The translations under genes were made by a program, and so were the position numbers. Positions 55,313 to 64,000 of a stretch of DNA of 64,000 nt are shown one piece after another. Source of the DNA: Pseudoduganella rivuli. Lineage in GTDB: Bacteria; Pseudomonadota; Gammaproteobacteria; Burkholderiales; Burkholderiaceae_D. Numbering within the stretch: position 1 is the first letter of the stretch; every line of letters starts with the position of its first letter. The stretch spans positions 62,001 through 126,000 of the forward strand of contig NZ_WKJJ01000004.1 in assembly GCF_009674485.1 (NCBI RefSeq), given 5' to 3'. A model generated the notes under the pieces. It made no database searches, had not been told where the DNA came from, and worked only from the letters and a program-made list of their open reading frames with translations.

Positions 55313-57895
55313 TTAAATCTTCAATGCTTCTAATAAATCGGTTTCCAGCTGCAATTGCGTGCGCTGGTTGGACAAGGCGTTGCCGTCGACGAGGAACACG
55401 TCTTCGACCCGCTCGCCCAGGGTCATGACTTTCGCCGTGTGCAGGTTGATGCGGTATTTCGTCAATACATTGGCAATCGCGTACAGCAGGCCGGTACGGT
55501 CGTTGGCGGCAATCGACAGCAGGTAATACTGGCCTTTTTCGTCGGGCCGCAAATCCACGGTCGGCTGGATCGGGAACGTGCGCGACTGGCGCGACAGGCG
55601 GCCTTTCACGGGCGCCGGCAGCGGCGACTGGTTGGTCAGCAGTTCGCACAGTTCATGTTCGATCAGGCTGATGATGTCGCGGTAACTGTTGGCAAAGCTT
55701 TGCTCCGTCACGAGGAAAGTGTCGAGCGCGTAGCCGTGCCGGGTCGTGTGGATCTTGGCGTCCAGAATGGAGAAATTCTTGCGGTCGAAGTACGAGCAGA
55801 TGCGGGCAAACAAGTCCGGCTGGTCTTTGACGTAGACGGCGATCTGCAAGCCTTCGCCGATGGGCGCCAGCCGGCACTTGACCACCGGCGTGTCGCTGTT
55901 GAATTTCTCGTACAGCGCGCGCGTCTGCCACGCGATATCGGATGAATCGTGGCGCAGGAAGTAAGCCATGTCGAGCTGCTTCCACAGCGCCTCGTGCGCT
56001 TGCGGATGCAGGCCGTACAGGCGCAACGTGGCCAGCGCCTCCTGCTGGCGGTTCTTCAGTTCGCGGTCGGCCGAATGGGGTTCGCCGCCCAGCACGCGCA
56101 GCGTGACTTTGTATAAATCTTCCAGCAGCTTGGCTTTCCACGCATTCCACACTTTCGGGCTGGTGCCGCGGATGTCGGCCACCGTCAACAGGTACAGGGC
56201 CGTCAGGTGGCGTTCGTCGCGCACGGTCTTCGCGAACGCTTCGATCACGTCGGGATCGGACATGTCCTGCTTTTGCGCGACATGCGACATGGTCAGGTGC
56301 TGCTCGACCAGGAAGGCCACCAGTTCCGTGTCTTCCTGCGAAATGCCGTGGTCCTGGCAGAATTGCACCACGTCCGCCACGCCCAGCTTCGAATGGTCGC
56401 CGCCACGGCCCTTGGCGATGTCGTGGAACAGCGCCGCCACGTACAGCAGCCAGTGGTTCGGGAAGTTCGCCATCAACTGGCTGCAGAACGGGTATTCGTG
56501 CGCGTGTTCCGTCATCGTGAAGCGGCGCATGTTACGCACCACCATCAGGATGTGCTGGTCGACCGTGTAGACGTGGAACAGGTCGTGCTGCATCTGGCCG
56601 ACGATCTTGCGGAAGTTCGGCAAGTAGCGGCCCAGGATCGACATTTCATTCATGCGGCGCAACGCATGCAGCATGCCGACCGGCGCCTGCAGGATGCGCA
56701 GGAAGTAGGCGCGGTTGACCGGGTCGCGCCGGAACGCGGAATCGATCTTGAAGCGCTCGTGCCACAGCGCGCGCTGCGTGCGCGCCGTCATGCCCTTGAT
56801 TTCCGGGTGCTCCGTCATGCGCAGGAAGACTTCCAGCATGGCCGACGGCGTTTTTTCAAACGTATCGTCGGCCACGATGTCGATGAAGCCGTTGACTTCA
56901 TTGAAGCGCTCATTGATCGGGATGGGCGCACCTTCCTGCGGGAACAGTTGCGCTTCGATGTTTTGCAGCAGGATGGTGTTCAGTTGCGTGACGGTTTTCG
57001 CGGCCCAGTAATAGCGCTGCATCAAGTGCTCGCTGGCGCGGCGGATGTGATTGCCGCTGCCGGTCGCATGCAGGCCGATGGATTCGGCAATCGCGGTCTG
57101 CACGTCGAACACGAGGCGGTCTTCGCGCCGTCCCGCGTGCAAGTGCAGGCGCACGCGGATATCCTTGAACGCGCGCTCCTTTTCCATCAATTGCTTGGCT
57201 TCGGTCGGCGTGATCAAGCCGTGGGTCGACAGGGTGCGCCACGAACTGGCCAGGCCCGCCGCCTTCACCATCCACAGGATCACGTGCAGGTCGCGCAAAC
57301 CGCCCGGGCTTTCCTTGCAATTCGGTTCCAGCGAAAACGGCGTGTCTTCGTATTTCGCATGGCGCTGCTTCATTTCCAGCATTTTCGCGTGGAAGAACGC
57401 TTGCGGATCCATGGCCGCGTCATAGCGTTCGCGCATCTCGTCGAACAGCGCCTGGTTGCCGCAGATGAGGCGCGATTCCAGCAGGCTGGTCTGGACGGTA
57501 ATATCGGCCCGCGACTCTTCCATGCACTCGTCGACCGTGCGGATCGACGAGCCGATTTCCAGTCCCAGGTCCCACAGCAGTTGCACCAGCTCTTCCAGGC
57601 GGCCACGGGTGGCTTCGTCCGGCGCCTGGTGCAGCAGGATCAGCAAATCGACGTCGGAGTAGGGGAACAGTTCGCCCCGGCCGAAACCGCCCACCGCCAC
57701 CAGCGCGGATTCGGGCGGCAGCGCCGCCTCGTTCCACGCGGTGACGAGGACTTCGTCGACCACCTGGCGCAGGCGGCGCAGCAGCTTTTCAGGCATGCCA
57801 TCCTGGCGGAATCCTTCGATAACCATCTGGCGGCCAGTTTTCAGCTGGCCCTTGAGTTGCTCGCGCAACTCCTTCTTCATGGCGGCGTGCGGCAT
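55313..57895 (-). CDS. glnD: Bifunctional uridylyltransferase/uridylyl-removing enzyme GlnD
   Basis: An 860-residue nitrogen sensor that modifies the PII protein. The nucleotidyltransferase domain has GGFGRGELFPYSDVDLLI, the HD domain has HDIAKGRGGDHS, and two ACT domains near the C-terminus sense glutamine (KNFSILDAKIHTTRHGYALD and the last 70 residues). Length and order are canonical. Downstream of map on the same strand by 18 bases. Confidence 0.97.
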   Translation of the reverse strand: MPHAAMKKELREQLKGQLKTGRQMVIEGFRQDGMPEKLLRRLRQVVDEVLVTAWNEAALPPESALVAVGGFGRGELFPYSDVDLLILLHQAPDEATRGRLEELVQLLWDLGLEIGSSIRTVDECMEESRADITVQTSLLESRLICGNQALFDEMRERYDAAMDPQAFFHAKMLEMKQRHAKYEDTPFSLEPNCKESPGGLRDLHVILWMVKAAGLASSWRTLSTHGLITPTEAKQLMEKERAFKDIRVRLHLHAGRREDRLVFDVQTAIAESIGLHATGSGNHIRRASEHLMQRYYWAAKTVTQLNTILLQNIEAQLFPQEGAPIPINERFNEVNGFIDIVADDTFEKTPSAMLEVFLRMTEHPEIKGMTARTQRALWHERFKIDSAFRRDPVNRAYFLRILQAPVGMLHALRRMNEMSILGRYLPNFRKIVGQMQHDLFHVYTVDQHILMVVRNMRRFTMTEHAHEYPFCSQLMANFPNHWLLYVAALFHDIAKGRGGDHSKLGVADVVQFCQDHGISQEDTELVAFLVEQHLTMSHVAQKQDMSDPDVIEAFAKTVRDERHLTALYLLTVADIRGTSPKVWNAWKAKLLEDLYKVTLRVLGGEPHSADRELKNRQQEALATLRLYGLHPQAHEALWKQLDMAYFLRHDSSDIAWQTRALYEKFNSDTPVVKCRLAPIGEGLQIAVYVKDQPDLFARICSYFDRKNFSILDAKIHTTRHGYALDTFLVTEQSFANSYRDIISLIEHELCELLTNQSPLPAPVKGRLSRQSRTFPIQPTVDLRPDEKGQYYLLSIAANDRTGLLYAIANVLTKYRINLHTAKVMTLGERVEDVFLVDGNALSNQRTQLQLETDLLEALKI

Positions 57896-57913
57896 CGGTC
57901 TAAAGGGAAAAGA

Positions 57914-58732
57914 TTAAGCGGCGCGGGCGGATTGCGTGATGAAGGCGGGCGGCTGCGGCGAACCGGCCGACAGGGTCAGCACTTCATAACCGGTGTCCGT
58001 CACCAGTACCGTGTGTTCCCATTGGGCCGACAGGCTGCGGTCCTTGGTTTTGATGGTCCAGCCATCGCTCATTTCGCGGATTTCGCGGCGGCCCGCATTG
58101 ATCATCGGCTCGATGGTGAAGATCATGCCCGGCTTCAGCTCATCCAGCGTGCCGGGGCGGCCGTAATGCAGCACTTGCGGCTCTTCGTGGAACACCTTGC
58201 CGATGCCGTGGCCGCAGAATTCGCGCACCACGCTGTAGCCGGCTTTTTCCGCGTGCTGCTGGATCGCGTGGCCGATATCGCCCAGGTGCGCGCCCGGACG
58301 TACCTGGGCGATGCCCAGCCACATGCATTCATAGGTGATGTCCGACAGGCGTTTCGCCAGGATCGACGGTTCGCCGATAAAGAACATGCGGCTATTGTCA
58401 CCGTGATAACCATCCTTGATCACCGTGATGTCGAGATTGACCACGTCGCCATTCTTCAGCACCTTGTCGCCGGGAATGCCGTGGCAAATCACGTCGTTGA
58501 CCGACGTGCAGATGGCTTTCGGATAGGGCGTGTAGCCGGGCGGGCAATAATTCAGCGGAGCAGGGATCGTGCCTTGCACATTGGTCATGTATTCGTGGCA
58601 CAGGCGGTCCAGTTCGCCGGTGGTAACGCCAGCCTTGACGAAAGGCGTGATGTAATCCAGGACTTCGGAGCCGAGGCGGCCGGCCAGGCGCATGCCGTCG
58701 ATGTCGGCCTGGGAATGGATGGTGATGGGCAT
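57914..58732 (-). CDS. map: Type I methionine aminopeptidase
   Basis: A 272-residue metalloenzyme that removes the initiator methionine. Metal ligands are the aspartates in VNLDITVIKDGYHGDNS, the histidine in REFCGHGIGKVFHEEP and the glutamates in FTIEPMI and WEHTVLVT. ATG 58732 gives the family N-terminus; the longer frame is discounted. It is divergent from rpsB. Confidence 0.97.
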   Translation of the reverse strand: MPITIHSQADIDGMRLAGRLGSEVLDYITPFVKAGVTTGELDRLCHEYMTNVQGTIPAPLNYCPPGYTPYPKAICTSVNDVICHGIPGDKVLKNGDVVNLDITVIKDGYHGDNSRMFFIGEPSILAKRLSDITYECMWLGIAQVRPGAHLGDIGHAIQQHAEKAGYSVVREFCGHGIGKVFHEEPQVLHYGRPGTLDELKPGMIFTIEPMINAGRREIREMSDGWTIKTKDRSLSAQWEHTVLVTDTGYEVLTLSAGSPQPPAFITQSARAA

Positions 58733-58833
58733 GTTTTGCTTAGTTAAAAGGGAATGTTTATGAATGAGATTATAGCCGACGGCCCATAGTAGAGCGGACT
58801 TGGCGTCGGTGGAGAATGGACTGAGCGTGGATG

Positions 58834-58862
58834 TTGCCGTGAACGTCACTCTGACGTATAAT
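58834..58862 (+). promoter_or_regulatory. Near-consensus sigma70 promoter of rpsB
   Basis: TTGCCG (58834-58839) and TATAAT (58857-58862) are exactly 17 bases apart. Transcription should begin near 58869, leaving a leader of about 144 bases before rpsB. Confidence 0.85.
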
Positions 58863-58868
58863 CTCGGG

Positions 58869-59012
58869 TTGCTTGAATTCGGTTTTAAGCAATGTTGTAA
58901 AAATCATTTTTCTTTAAACGCGAATCCGTTCAAAAAGGGTGCCCAATCGGTCAATCTCATGGCTGATGCAAGGGTGGCTGAGCGGATTCCAGACATAACC
59001 CTGGAGTATAAA
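58869..59012 (+). promoter_or_regulatory. Structured leader of the rpsB-tsf transcript
   Basis: The predicted 5' end begins with a hairpin TTGCTT (58869-58874) / AAGCAA (58887-58892). Near rpsB two stems compete: AGGGT (58971-58975) with ACCCT (58998-59002), and CCAG (58989-58992) with CTGG (59001-59004), the latter including part of the GGAG ribosome site. This suits translational feedback by S2, known in E. coli; here it is an inference. Confidence 0.45.
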
Positions 59013-59765
59013 ATGTCCGTAACTATGCGTGAAATGCTGGAAGCCGGTGTCCACTTCGGTCACCAGACCCGTTTCTGGAACCCAAAGATGGCTCCGTTCA
59101 TCTTCGGTCACCGCAACAAGATCCACATCATCAACCTGGAAAAAACCATGGGCATGTACCAGGAGGCGATGAAGCACGTTCGCCAACTGTCGTCCAACCG
59201 TGGCACCATCCTGATGGTGGGCACCAAGCGTCAAGCCCGCGACATCATCGCTGCTGAAGCGCAACGTGCTGGCGTTCCTTACGTTGACCAGCGCTGGCTG
59301 GGCGGCATGCTGACCAACTTCAAAACGATCAAGACCTCGATCAAGCGCCTGAAAGACATGGAAGCTGCCATCGAAGACGGTTCCGTTGAGAAGCTGTCGA
59401 AAAAAGAAGCGCTGATGTTCACCCGCGAAATGGCCAAGCTGCAGAAATCCATCGGCGGCATCAAGGACATGGGCGGCGTACCTGACGCGATCTTCGTGGT
59501 CGACGTTGGCTACCACAAAGGCGCGATCACCGAAGCCGCTAAACTGGGCATCCCAGTGATCGGCGTGGTCGACACCAACCACTCCCCAGAAGGCGTTACC
59601 TACGTCATTCCAGGCAACGATGACTCCTCGAAAGCGATCACGCTGTACGCTCGTGGTGTTGCCGATGCAATCCTCGAAGGCCGTGCAAACTCGACCGCCG
59701 AAGTCCTGGAAACGATCAAGTCCGCTTCGGGCGACGAGTTCGTCGAAGTCAGCGAACAGGCTTAA
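59013..59765 (+). CDS. rpsB: 30S ribosomal protein S2
   Basis: A 250-residue S2, opening [20 protein letters not shown] and containing [19 protein letters not shown] 59013 follows GGAG by six bases. Codon use here and in tsf favours T-ending alanine and valine codons more than the rest of the window, as in highly expressed genes. It precedes tsf in the usual order. Confidence 0.98.
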   Translation: MSVTMREMLEAGVHFGHQTRFWNPKMAPFIFGHRNKIHIINLEKTMGMYQEAMKHVRQLSSNRGTILMVGTKRQARDIIAAEAQRAGVPYVDQRWLGGMLTNFKTIKTSIKRLKDMEAAIEDGSVEKLSKKEALMFTREMAKLQKSIGGIKDMGGVPDAIFVVDVGYHKGAITEAAKLGIPVIGVVDTNHSPEGVTYVIPGNDDSSKAITLYARGVADAILEGRANSTAEVLETIKSASGDEFVEVSEQA

Positions 59766-59830
59766 TTGCTTAGTTTCCAATACATCTAGTCGTCAGACTG
59801 ACATATTGGCTAAGTAAAATCAGCAGTTTA

Positions 59831-59861
59831 AAAGGGGTGGCTTCAGCTCCCCCTTTTTTTT
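59831..59861 (+). terminator. Hairpin with T-run between rpsB and tsf
   Basis: AAAGGGG (59831-59837) pairs with CCCCTTT (59850-59856), followed by a T-run to 59861. An attenuating terminator between these two genes would reduce tsf relative to rpsB or require a second tsf promoter; the latter was not clearly seen. Confidence 0.75.
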
Positions 59862-59933
59862 AACGACAGCGTATGGCGTGGCCTGGACAAATCCGTGGCC
59901 CCATACCCCCTCACAGAATGACAGGAGAAATAC

Positions 59934-60845
59934 ATGGCAGCGATTACTGCAGCGATGGTAGGCGAACTGCGTGCGAAAACCGACGCACCAATGATGGAAT
60001 GCAAAAAAGCTCTGACCGAAGCTGAAGGCGACATGAACAAAGCAGAAGAAATTCTGCGTGTAAAACTGGGCGGCAAAGCTGCCAAGGCATCGGCACGTAT
60101 CACCGCCGAAGGCGTGGTATCGGCTTACATCGCCGGCGGCGTTGGCGCCCTGGTGGAAGTGAACTCGGAAACCGACTTCGTTGCGAAAAACGACGAATTC
60201 CTGGCCCTGGCTCAAACCGCCGCCAAACTGGCAGCGGAAAAGAACCCGGCCGACGTGGCTGCCCTGTTGGCCCTGCCAACCGAATCCGGCCAGACCCTGG
60301 ACGAAGTGCGTTCGGCACTGGTCGGTAAAATCGGCGAAAACATGTCGATCCGCCGCTTCCAGCGTTTCGAAACCACCGCCAAGCTGGCTTCGTACCTGCA
60401 CGGCACGAAGATCGGCGTGGTCGTTGAATTCGACGCCGCTGACGAACAAGTGGGTAAAGACGTGGCAATGCACATTGCTGCAATGAAACCAGTTTCGCTG
60501 TCGGCCGACCAGGTTCCAGCTGAACTGATCGAAAAAGAGCGTTCGGTTGCCCAGGCTAAAGCCGACGAAGATGCGGCCAAAGCTGCTGCCGAAGGCAAGC
60601 CAGCCCAGTCGCCGGAAATCGTCGCCAAGCGTCTGGAAGGTTCGGTACAGAAGTACCTGAAAGAAGTGTCGCTGCTGAACCAGGCTTTCGTGAAAAACGA
60701 CAAGCAATCCGTTGAGCAAATGCTGAAAGCCGCCAACGCATCCGTGAAATCGTTCACGATGTACGTGGTTGGTGAAGGCATTGAAAAGAAAGTCGACGAC
60801 TTCGCTGCTGAAGTGGCAGCGCAAATGGCCGCTAACAAGGGCTGA
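59934..60845 (+). CDS. tsf: Elongation factor Ts
   Basis: A 303-residue EF-Ts, nucleotide-exchange factor for EF-Tu. It has the N-terminal UBA-like region with [16 protein letters not shown] and the core [28 protein letters not shown] lies before ATG 59934. Length matches other Burkholderiales. Confidence 0.98.
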   Translation: MAAITAAMVGELRAKTDAPMMECKKALTEAEGDMNKAEEILRVKLGGKAAKASARITAEGVVSAYIAGGVGALVEVNSETDFVAKNDEFLALAQTAAKLAAEKNPADVAALLALPTESGQTLDEVRSALVGKIGENMSIRRFQRFETTAKLASYLHGTKIGVVVEFDAADEQVGKDVAMHIAAMKPVSLSADQVPAELIEKERSVAQAKADEDAAKAAAEGKPAQSPEIVAKRLEGSVQKYLKEVSLLNQAFVKNDKQSVEQMLKAANASVKSFTMYVVGEGIEKKVDDFAAEVAAQMAANKG

Positions 60846-60861
60846 TGCGTTGAAAAGAAAG

Positions 60862-60884
60862 CGGGCCGCAAGGCCCGTTTTTTT
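60862..60884 (+). terminator. Terminator after tsf
   Basis: CGGGCC (60862-60867), a GCAA tetraloop and GGCCCG (60872-60877) are followed by seven Ts. Confidence 0.92.
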
Positions 60885-60985
60885 AAGCAGGACCCATCCG
60901 CCGTCGCCCGCGACATGTGCGCGAATGGCGGCGGATGTTGCAGTATAGTCTCACCCGAATAAAAACCAACTTAGGAGCCCAGCTC

Positions 60986-61702
60986 ATGTCAAAACCAGCC
61001 TACAAGCGCGTCCTCCTCAAATTGTCCGGCGAAGCCCTGATGGGTGATGATCCTTACGGCATCAACCGCGGCACGATCGAACGCATGGTCGCCGACGTGG
61101 CCGAGGTCGCGAAAATGGGCGTGGAACTGGCAGTGGTGATCGGCGGCGGCAATATTTTCCGTGGCGTGGCCCCTGGCGCCCAGGGTATGGACCGCGCCAC
61201 CGCGGACTACATGGGTATGCTGGCCACCGTGATGAATGCGCTGGCGCTGGCCGACGCCATGCGCCACGTGGGCGTGACCGCCCGCGTGATGTCCGCGATT
61301 TCCATTGAACAGGTGGTTGAGCCGTATGTGCGCCCGAAAGCGCTGCAATACCTGGAAGAGGGCAAGGTCGTGATTTTCGCCGCAGGCACCGGCAACCCCT
61401 TCTTCACCACCGATACCGCCGCAGCCCTGCGCGGTTCCGAAGTCAGCGCGGAAATCGTGCTGAAAGCCACCAAGGTGGACGGTATTTACACCGCCGACCC
61501 GAAAAAAGATCCAAACGCGACGCTGTTCTCCACGATCAGCTTCGATGAAGCCATCGCCAAACACCTGCAAGTGATGGATGCGACCGCCTTTGCGCTGTGC
61601 CGCGACCAGAAACTGCCAATTAAAGTGTTTTCCATCACCAAACCCGGCGCGCTGATGCGCGTGATCATGGGCGAGGATGAGGGTACACTGGTTCACGTTT
61701 AA
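60986..61702 (+). CDS. pyrH: UMP kinase
   Basis: A 238-residue hexameric UMP kinase. It opens [15 protein letters not shown] (P-loop-like lysine and glycine) and has GGGNIFRG, an aspartate-rich TDTAAALR and [20 protein letters not shown] precedes ATG 60986; the upstream frame is discounted. Starts a new unit after the tsf terminator. Confidence 0.97.
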   Translation: MSKPAYKRVLLKLSGEALMGDDPYGINRGTIERMVADVAEVAKMGVELAVVIGGGNIFRGVAPGAQGMDRATADYMGMLATVMNALALADAMRHVGVTARVMSAISIEQVVEPYVRPKALQYLEEGKVVIFAAGTGNPFFTTDTAAALRGSEVSAEIVLKATKVDGIYTADPKKDPNATLFSTISFDEAIAKHLQVMDATAFALCRDQKLPIKVFSITKPGALMRVIMGEDEGTLVHV

Positions 61703-61735
61703 TTTATTACAATTGCTAGATCACAGGAGCAAGCA

Positions 61736-62296
61736 ATGTCCGTAGCTGACGTTAAGAAGAACGCCCAGGACCGTATGGCCAAGTCCATCGAGACCCTGAA
61801 GGCCGACCTGGCCAAGGTCCGTACCGGCCGCGCCCACACCGGCCTGCTGGACCACGTCATGGTCGAGTATTACGGCAACCCGACCCCGATCAACCAGGTG
61901 GCCAACCTGACGCTGATCGACGCGCGCACCATCGGCGTGGCCCCGTTTGAAAAGAAAATGGGCGCCACCATCGAGAAAGCCATCCGCGACTCCGACCTGG
62001 GCCTGAATCCGTCGACCCAGGGCGACATGATCCGCGTGCCGACCCCGGCCCTGACGGAAGAGCGCCGCAAGGAAATGGTCAAGCTGGTCAAGAGCGAAGG
62101 CGAAGATGCGAAAATCGCCGTGCGCAACATCCGCCGCGACAGCAACGAATCGCTGAAAAAGCTGGTGAAAGACAAGGCCATCTCGGAAGACGACGAACGC
62201 CGCGGCGGCGACGACATCCAGAAGCTGACCGACAAGGCCATCGTCGACATCGACAAGCTGCTGGTGGAAAAAGAGAAGGAAATCATGACGGTTTGA
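61736..62296 (+). CDS. frr: Ribosome recycling factor
   Basis: A 186-residue RRF, with [21 protein letters not shown] and the C-terminal helices [15 protein letters not shown]. It separates ribosomal subunits after termination with EF-G. ACAGGAGCAAG lies before ATG 61736; pyrH ends 33 bases upstream. Confidence 0.98.
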   Translation: MSVADVKKNAQDRMAKSIETLKADLAKVRTGRAHTGLLDHVMVEYYGNPTPINQVANLTLIDARTIGVAPFEKKMGATIEKAIRDSDLGLNPSTQGDMIRVPTPALTEERRKEMVKLVKSEGEDAKIAVRNIRRDSNESLKKLVKDKAISEDDERRGGDDIQKLTDKAIVDIDKLLVEKEKEIMTV

Positions 62297-62307
62297 CCCG
62301 TCGGGTT

Positions 62308-62342
62308 CCGTAGGGCGGTTTCTGCAAAACCGCCATGCATGC
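62308..62342. repeat. Dispersed hairpin repeat, copy 3 (inverted)
   Basis: GGCGGTTT (62314-62321) pairs with AAACCGCC (62327-62334). Read on the minus strand it carries GCATGCATGG before and CCTACGGAA after, matching copy 1 in both flanks but with one base-pair change in the stem compensated on both sides. Confidence 0.75.
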
Positions 62343-62345
62343 TGG

Positions 62346-62398
62346 ACGGCGGCGCAAAACGCGGGCTGGTAAATCCCGCCCAACGTGGCCGCCGTTTT
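62346..62398 (+). terminator. Nested hairpin after frr
   Basis: ACGGCGGC (62346-62353) pairs with GCCGCCGT (62388-62395), enclosing a second stem GCGGG (62361-62365) / CCCGC (62375-62379), and is followed by a short T-run. It probably ends frr transcripts at least partly. Confidence 0.55.
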
Positions 62399-62434
62399 CA
62401 TTGAGTGTCACCCTTTTTGGCTGTATTTGAGTTC

Positions 62435-63187
62435 ATGAAATATACGAGTTCGACGACTGCGGTGCCGGAAGCGAACAAGGTGCCCCGCCACGTTGCCATC
62501 ATCATGGATGGCAACGGGCGTTGGGCCACCAAGCGTTTCCTGCCGCGCGTCGCCGGCCACGTCAAAGGCGTGGAAACGGTGCGTACCGTGGTGGAGGCTT
62601 GCGTTACGCGCGGCGTGGAATACGTCACGCTGTTTGCCTTCAGTTCGGAAAACTGGCGCCGTCCCGAAGAAGAAGTCTCGCTGCTGATGCGCCTGTTCGT
62701 GACCGCGCTGGAGCGCGAAGTCGCGAAAATGCACGCCAATAACATCCGCCTGAAAGTCGTGGGCGACCTGACGCGCTTCAATGACAAGCTGCGCCAGATG
62801 ATTGCCCAGGCCGAACGCAAGACCGCCAACAACACGGGCCTGACGGTGACCGTGTGCGCCAACTATGGCGGCCGCTGGGACATCATGCAAGCCATCGGCA
62901 AAATGGTGGCGGCCCATCCGGGCGCGACCGACTTTTCCGAAGAACAGCTGGCGCCGCACCTGGCCATGGCCTATGCCCCCGAGCCGGACCTGTTCATCCG
63001 CACCGGCGGCGAAGAGCGCATTTCCAATTTCCTGCTGTGGCAGCTCGCCTATACGGAGCTGTACTTCACCGATACTTTCTGGCCCGATTTCTCTGACGAA
63101 CAGTTCGACAAGGCGATCGCGTCGTACCAACACCGTGAACGCCGCTTCGGCCGCACCGGCGATCAATTGGCGGAAAAGACCAACTAA
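62435..63187 (+). CDS. uppS: Undecaprenyl diphosphate synthase
   Basis: A 250-residue cis-prenyltransferase making the C55 lipid carrier for cell-wall synthesis. The substrate-binding [24 protein letters not shown] and the C-terminal [15 protein letters not shown] with TELYFTD are diagnostic. ATG 62435 is chosen; GTG 62405 is upstream. Its stop abuts the cdsA start. Confidence 0.97.
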   Translation: MKYTSSTTAVPEANKVPRHVAIIMDGNGRWATKRFLPRVAGHVKGVETVRTVVEACVTRGVEYVTLFAFSSENWRRPEEEVSLLMRLFVTALEREVAKMHANNIRLKVVGDLTRFNDKLRQMIAQAERKTANNTGLTVTVCANYGGRWDIMQAIGKMVAAHPGATDFSEEQLAPHLAMAYAPEPDLFIRTGGEERISNFLLWQLAYTELYFTDTFWPDFSDEQFDKAIASYQHRERRFGRTGDQLAEKTN

Positions 63188-64000
63188 ATGCTGAAAACCC
63201 GGATCATCACCGCTGTCATCTTGCTGGCGGTATTGCTGCCCGTACTGTTTTTCAATTATGCGCCGGCGTTTATCGCCGTCGTGCTGGCCTTCCTCGGCGC
63301 CGCCGTATGGGAAGCCTCGCGCCTGTTCAACTCCCCCCGTCCGTGGCTCAACGCCATCGCGCTGACGGCGGCATTCGGCTATACCTTTTTCGGCCGCGAA
63401 TTGAACGCCTCCGCCAACTTCTGGATGGCGCTGGGCGTCATGTTCTGGGTGATGCGCTTTGCGCCGGCACTGAAACTGGGCTTGCCGCCGATCGACAGCA
63501 AGGGCAGCCACATGCTGGGCTTCCTGTACTGCATCTCGCTGATTTCGTGCTTTGCCGCCATCGTCGTGCTGTTCCGCCATTCCGCCATGTATCTGCTGTC
63601 GGCCATGGCGATCGTCTGGGTGGCTGACATTGGCGCGTATTTCTCCGGCAAGGCCTTTGGCAAGCGCAAGCTGGCGCCATCGATTTCGCCCGGTAAATCG
63701 TGGGAAGGCGCCATTGGCGGCGGCATTGCCGTGCTGGTGCTGTCGGTGCTGTCGATCGTCTTCAGCGCCGGCGCCCCGTGGCTGCAGGATACGTTCGCCG
63801 TACAGCTGCAAGCCCATAAAGGCTGGTTCGTCACGGTATTAATGCTGGTGCTGATCACGGCCGCCAGCATTATCGGCGACCTGTTTGAATCGATGTTGAA
63901 GCGCCGCGCCGGCATGAAGGACAGCAGCAACCTGCTGCCTGGCCACGGCGGCGTGCTGGACCGCATCGATGCGCTGGTGCCGGTGCTGCCAATGGCGGCG
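63188..64000 (+). CDS. cdsA: Phosphatidate cytidylyltransferase, cut by the window end
   Basis: The first 271 residues of CdsA, which makes CDP-diacylglycerol at the inner membrane. The frame is open to the last base with no stop. Several membrane helices are followed by the family signature near the end: SMLKRRAGMKDSSNLLPGHG then GVLDRIDAL. Starts at ATG 63188, immediately after the uppS stop. Confidence 0.96.
   Translation, partial: MLKTRIITAVILLAVLLPVLFFNYAPAFIAVVLAFLGAAVWEASRLFNSPRPWLNAIALTAAFGYTFFGRELNASANFWMALGVMFWVMRFAPALKLGLPPIDSKGSHMLGFLYCISLISCFAAIVVLFRHSAMYLLSAMAIVWVADIGAYFSGKAFGKRKLAPSISPGKSWEGAIGGGIAVLVLSVLSIVFSAGAPWLQDTFAVQLQAHKGWFVTVLMLVLITAASIIGDLFESMLKRRAGMKDSSNLLPGHGGVLDRIDALVPVLPMAA

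Noticed and set aside
58966..58985. tRNA-Ser-like string GGTGGCTGAGCGG in the rpsB leader
   Set aside because: Only the D-arm-like part matches; there is no acceptor stem, anticodon arm or T-loop around it.
1..64000. CRISPR arrays, prophage, integrases or insertion sequences
   Set aside because: No regularly spaced direct repeats, transposase or integrase motifs or tRNA-linked attachment sites were seen in the window.

Overview
The window reads as chromosomal DNA of a high-GC betaproteobacterium, most likely Oxalobacteraceae (Massilia/Duganella/Telluria group). The support is the gene order glnD-map-rpsB-tsf-pyrH-frr-uppS-cdsA, a lipA-lif lipase/foldase pair, a PEP-CTERM choice-of-anchor A protein, a DUF4214 protein and a VgrG/TssK/TssL/TssM secretion locus. 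The genus is an inference from these families. No rRNA, tRNA, CRISPR array, prophage or insertion sequence was recognised.

Positions 1-18.3 kb hold part of a type VI secretion system (T6SS). On the minus strand are a TPR-methyltransferase and a short protein resembling TssB joined to a truncated TssC. On the plus strand follow a DUF4280 PAAR-like tip gene and vgrG, then from its own promoter tagH-tssK-tssL-tssM-tagF with overlapping or closely spaced genes. A divergent PP2C phosphatase / membrane Ser/Thr kinase pair closes the locus and probably sets T6SS activity by threonine phosphorylation with the FHA protein TagH as reader. Hcp, TssE/F/G/H/J and a canonical full-length TssC are not in the window. 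Next to it lies a 1136-residue repetitive PPC/DUF4214 protein.

Positions 21.7-26.2 kb hold the most unusual unit: four minus-strand genes, each overlapping the next by ATGA, encoding a membrane sensor with no output domain, a sensor module fused to an MFS transporter, an orphan ABC-type binding protein and a GNAT-like acetyltransferase. This is my best candidate for an undescribed system. Upstream on the same strand are lipase and lipase foldase genes and a class A penicillin-binding protein.

Positions 30.7-42.2 kb are mixed metabolism and regulation: a secreted amidohydrolase, an NAD-epimerase with a divergent LysR regulator, a cytochrome P450 with a divergent AraC regulator, glpD, a small duplicated membrane protein, a POT peptide transporter and the nucleosidase PpnN. 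Positions 42.3-45.7 kb hold prfB (with the RF2 programmed frameshift), a HAD phosphatase and lysS. Positions 45.8-54.4 kb hold a CpdB-like lipoprotein, a PEP-CTERM protein, an alpha/beta hydrolase, DUF2288 and DUF4440 proteins, a small secreted protein, a two-component system and the PilZ flagellar brake YcgR.

Positions 54.5-64.0 kb are housekeeping: rluF-like, glnD and map on minus; rpsB, tsf, pyrH, frr, uppS and the truncated cdsA on plus, with a near-consensus rpsB promoter, a structured leader and clear terminators. A hairpin-forming dispersed repeat occurs three times (about 118-160, 42.22 kb, 62.31 kb), each time just after a gene.
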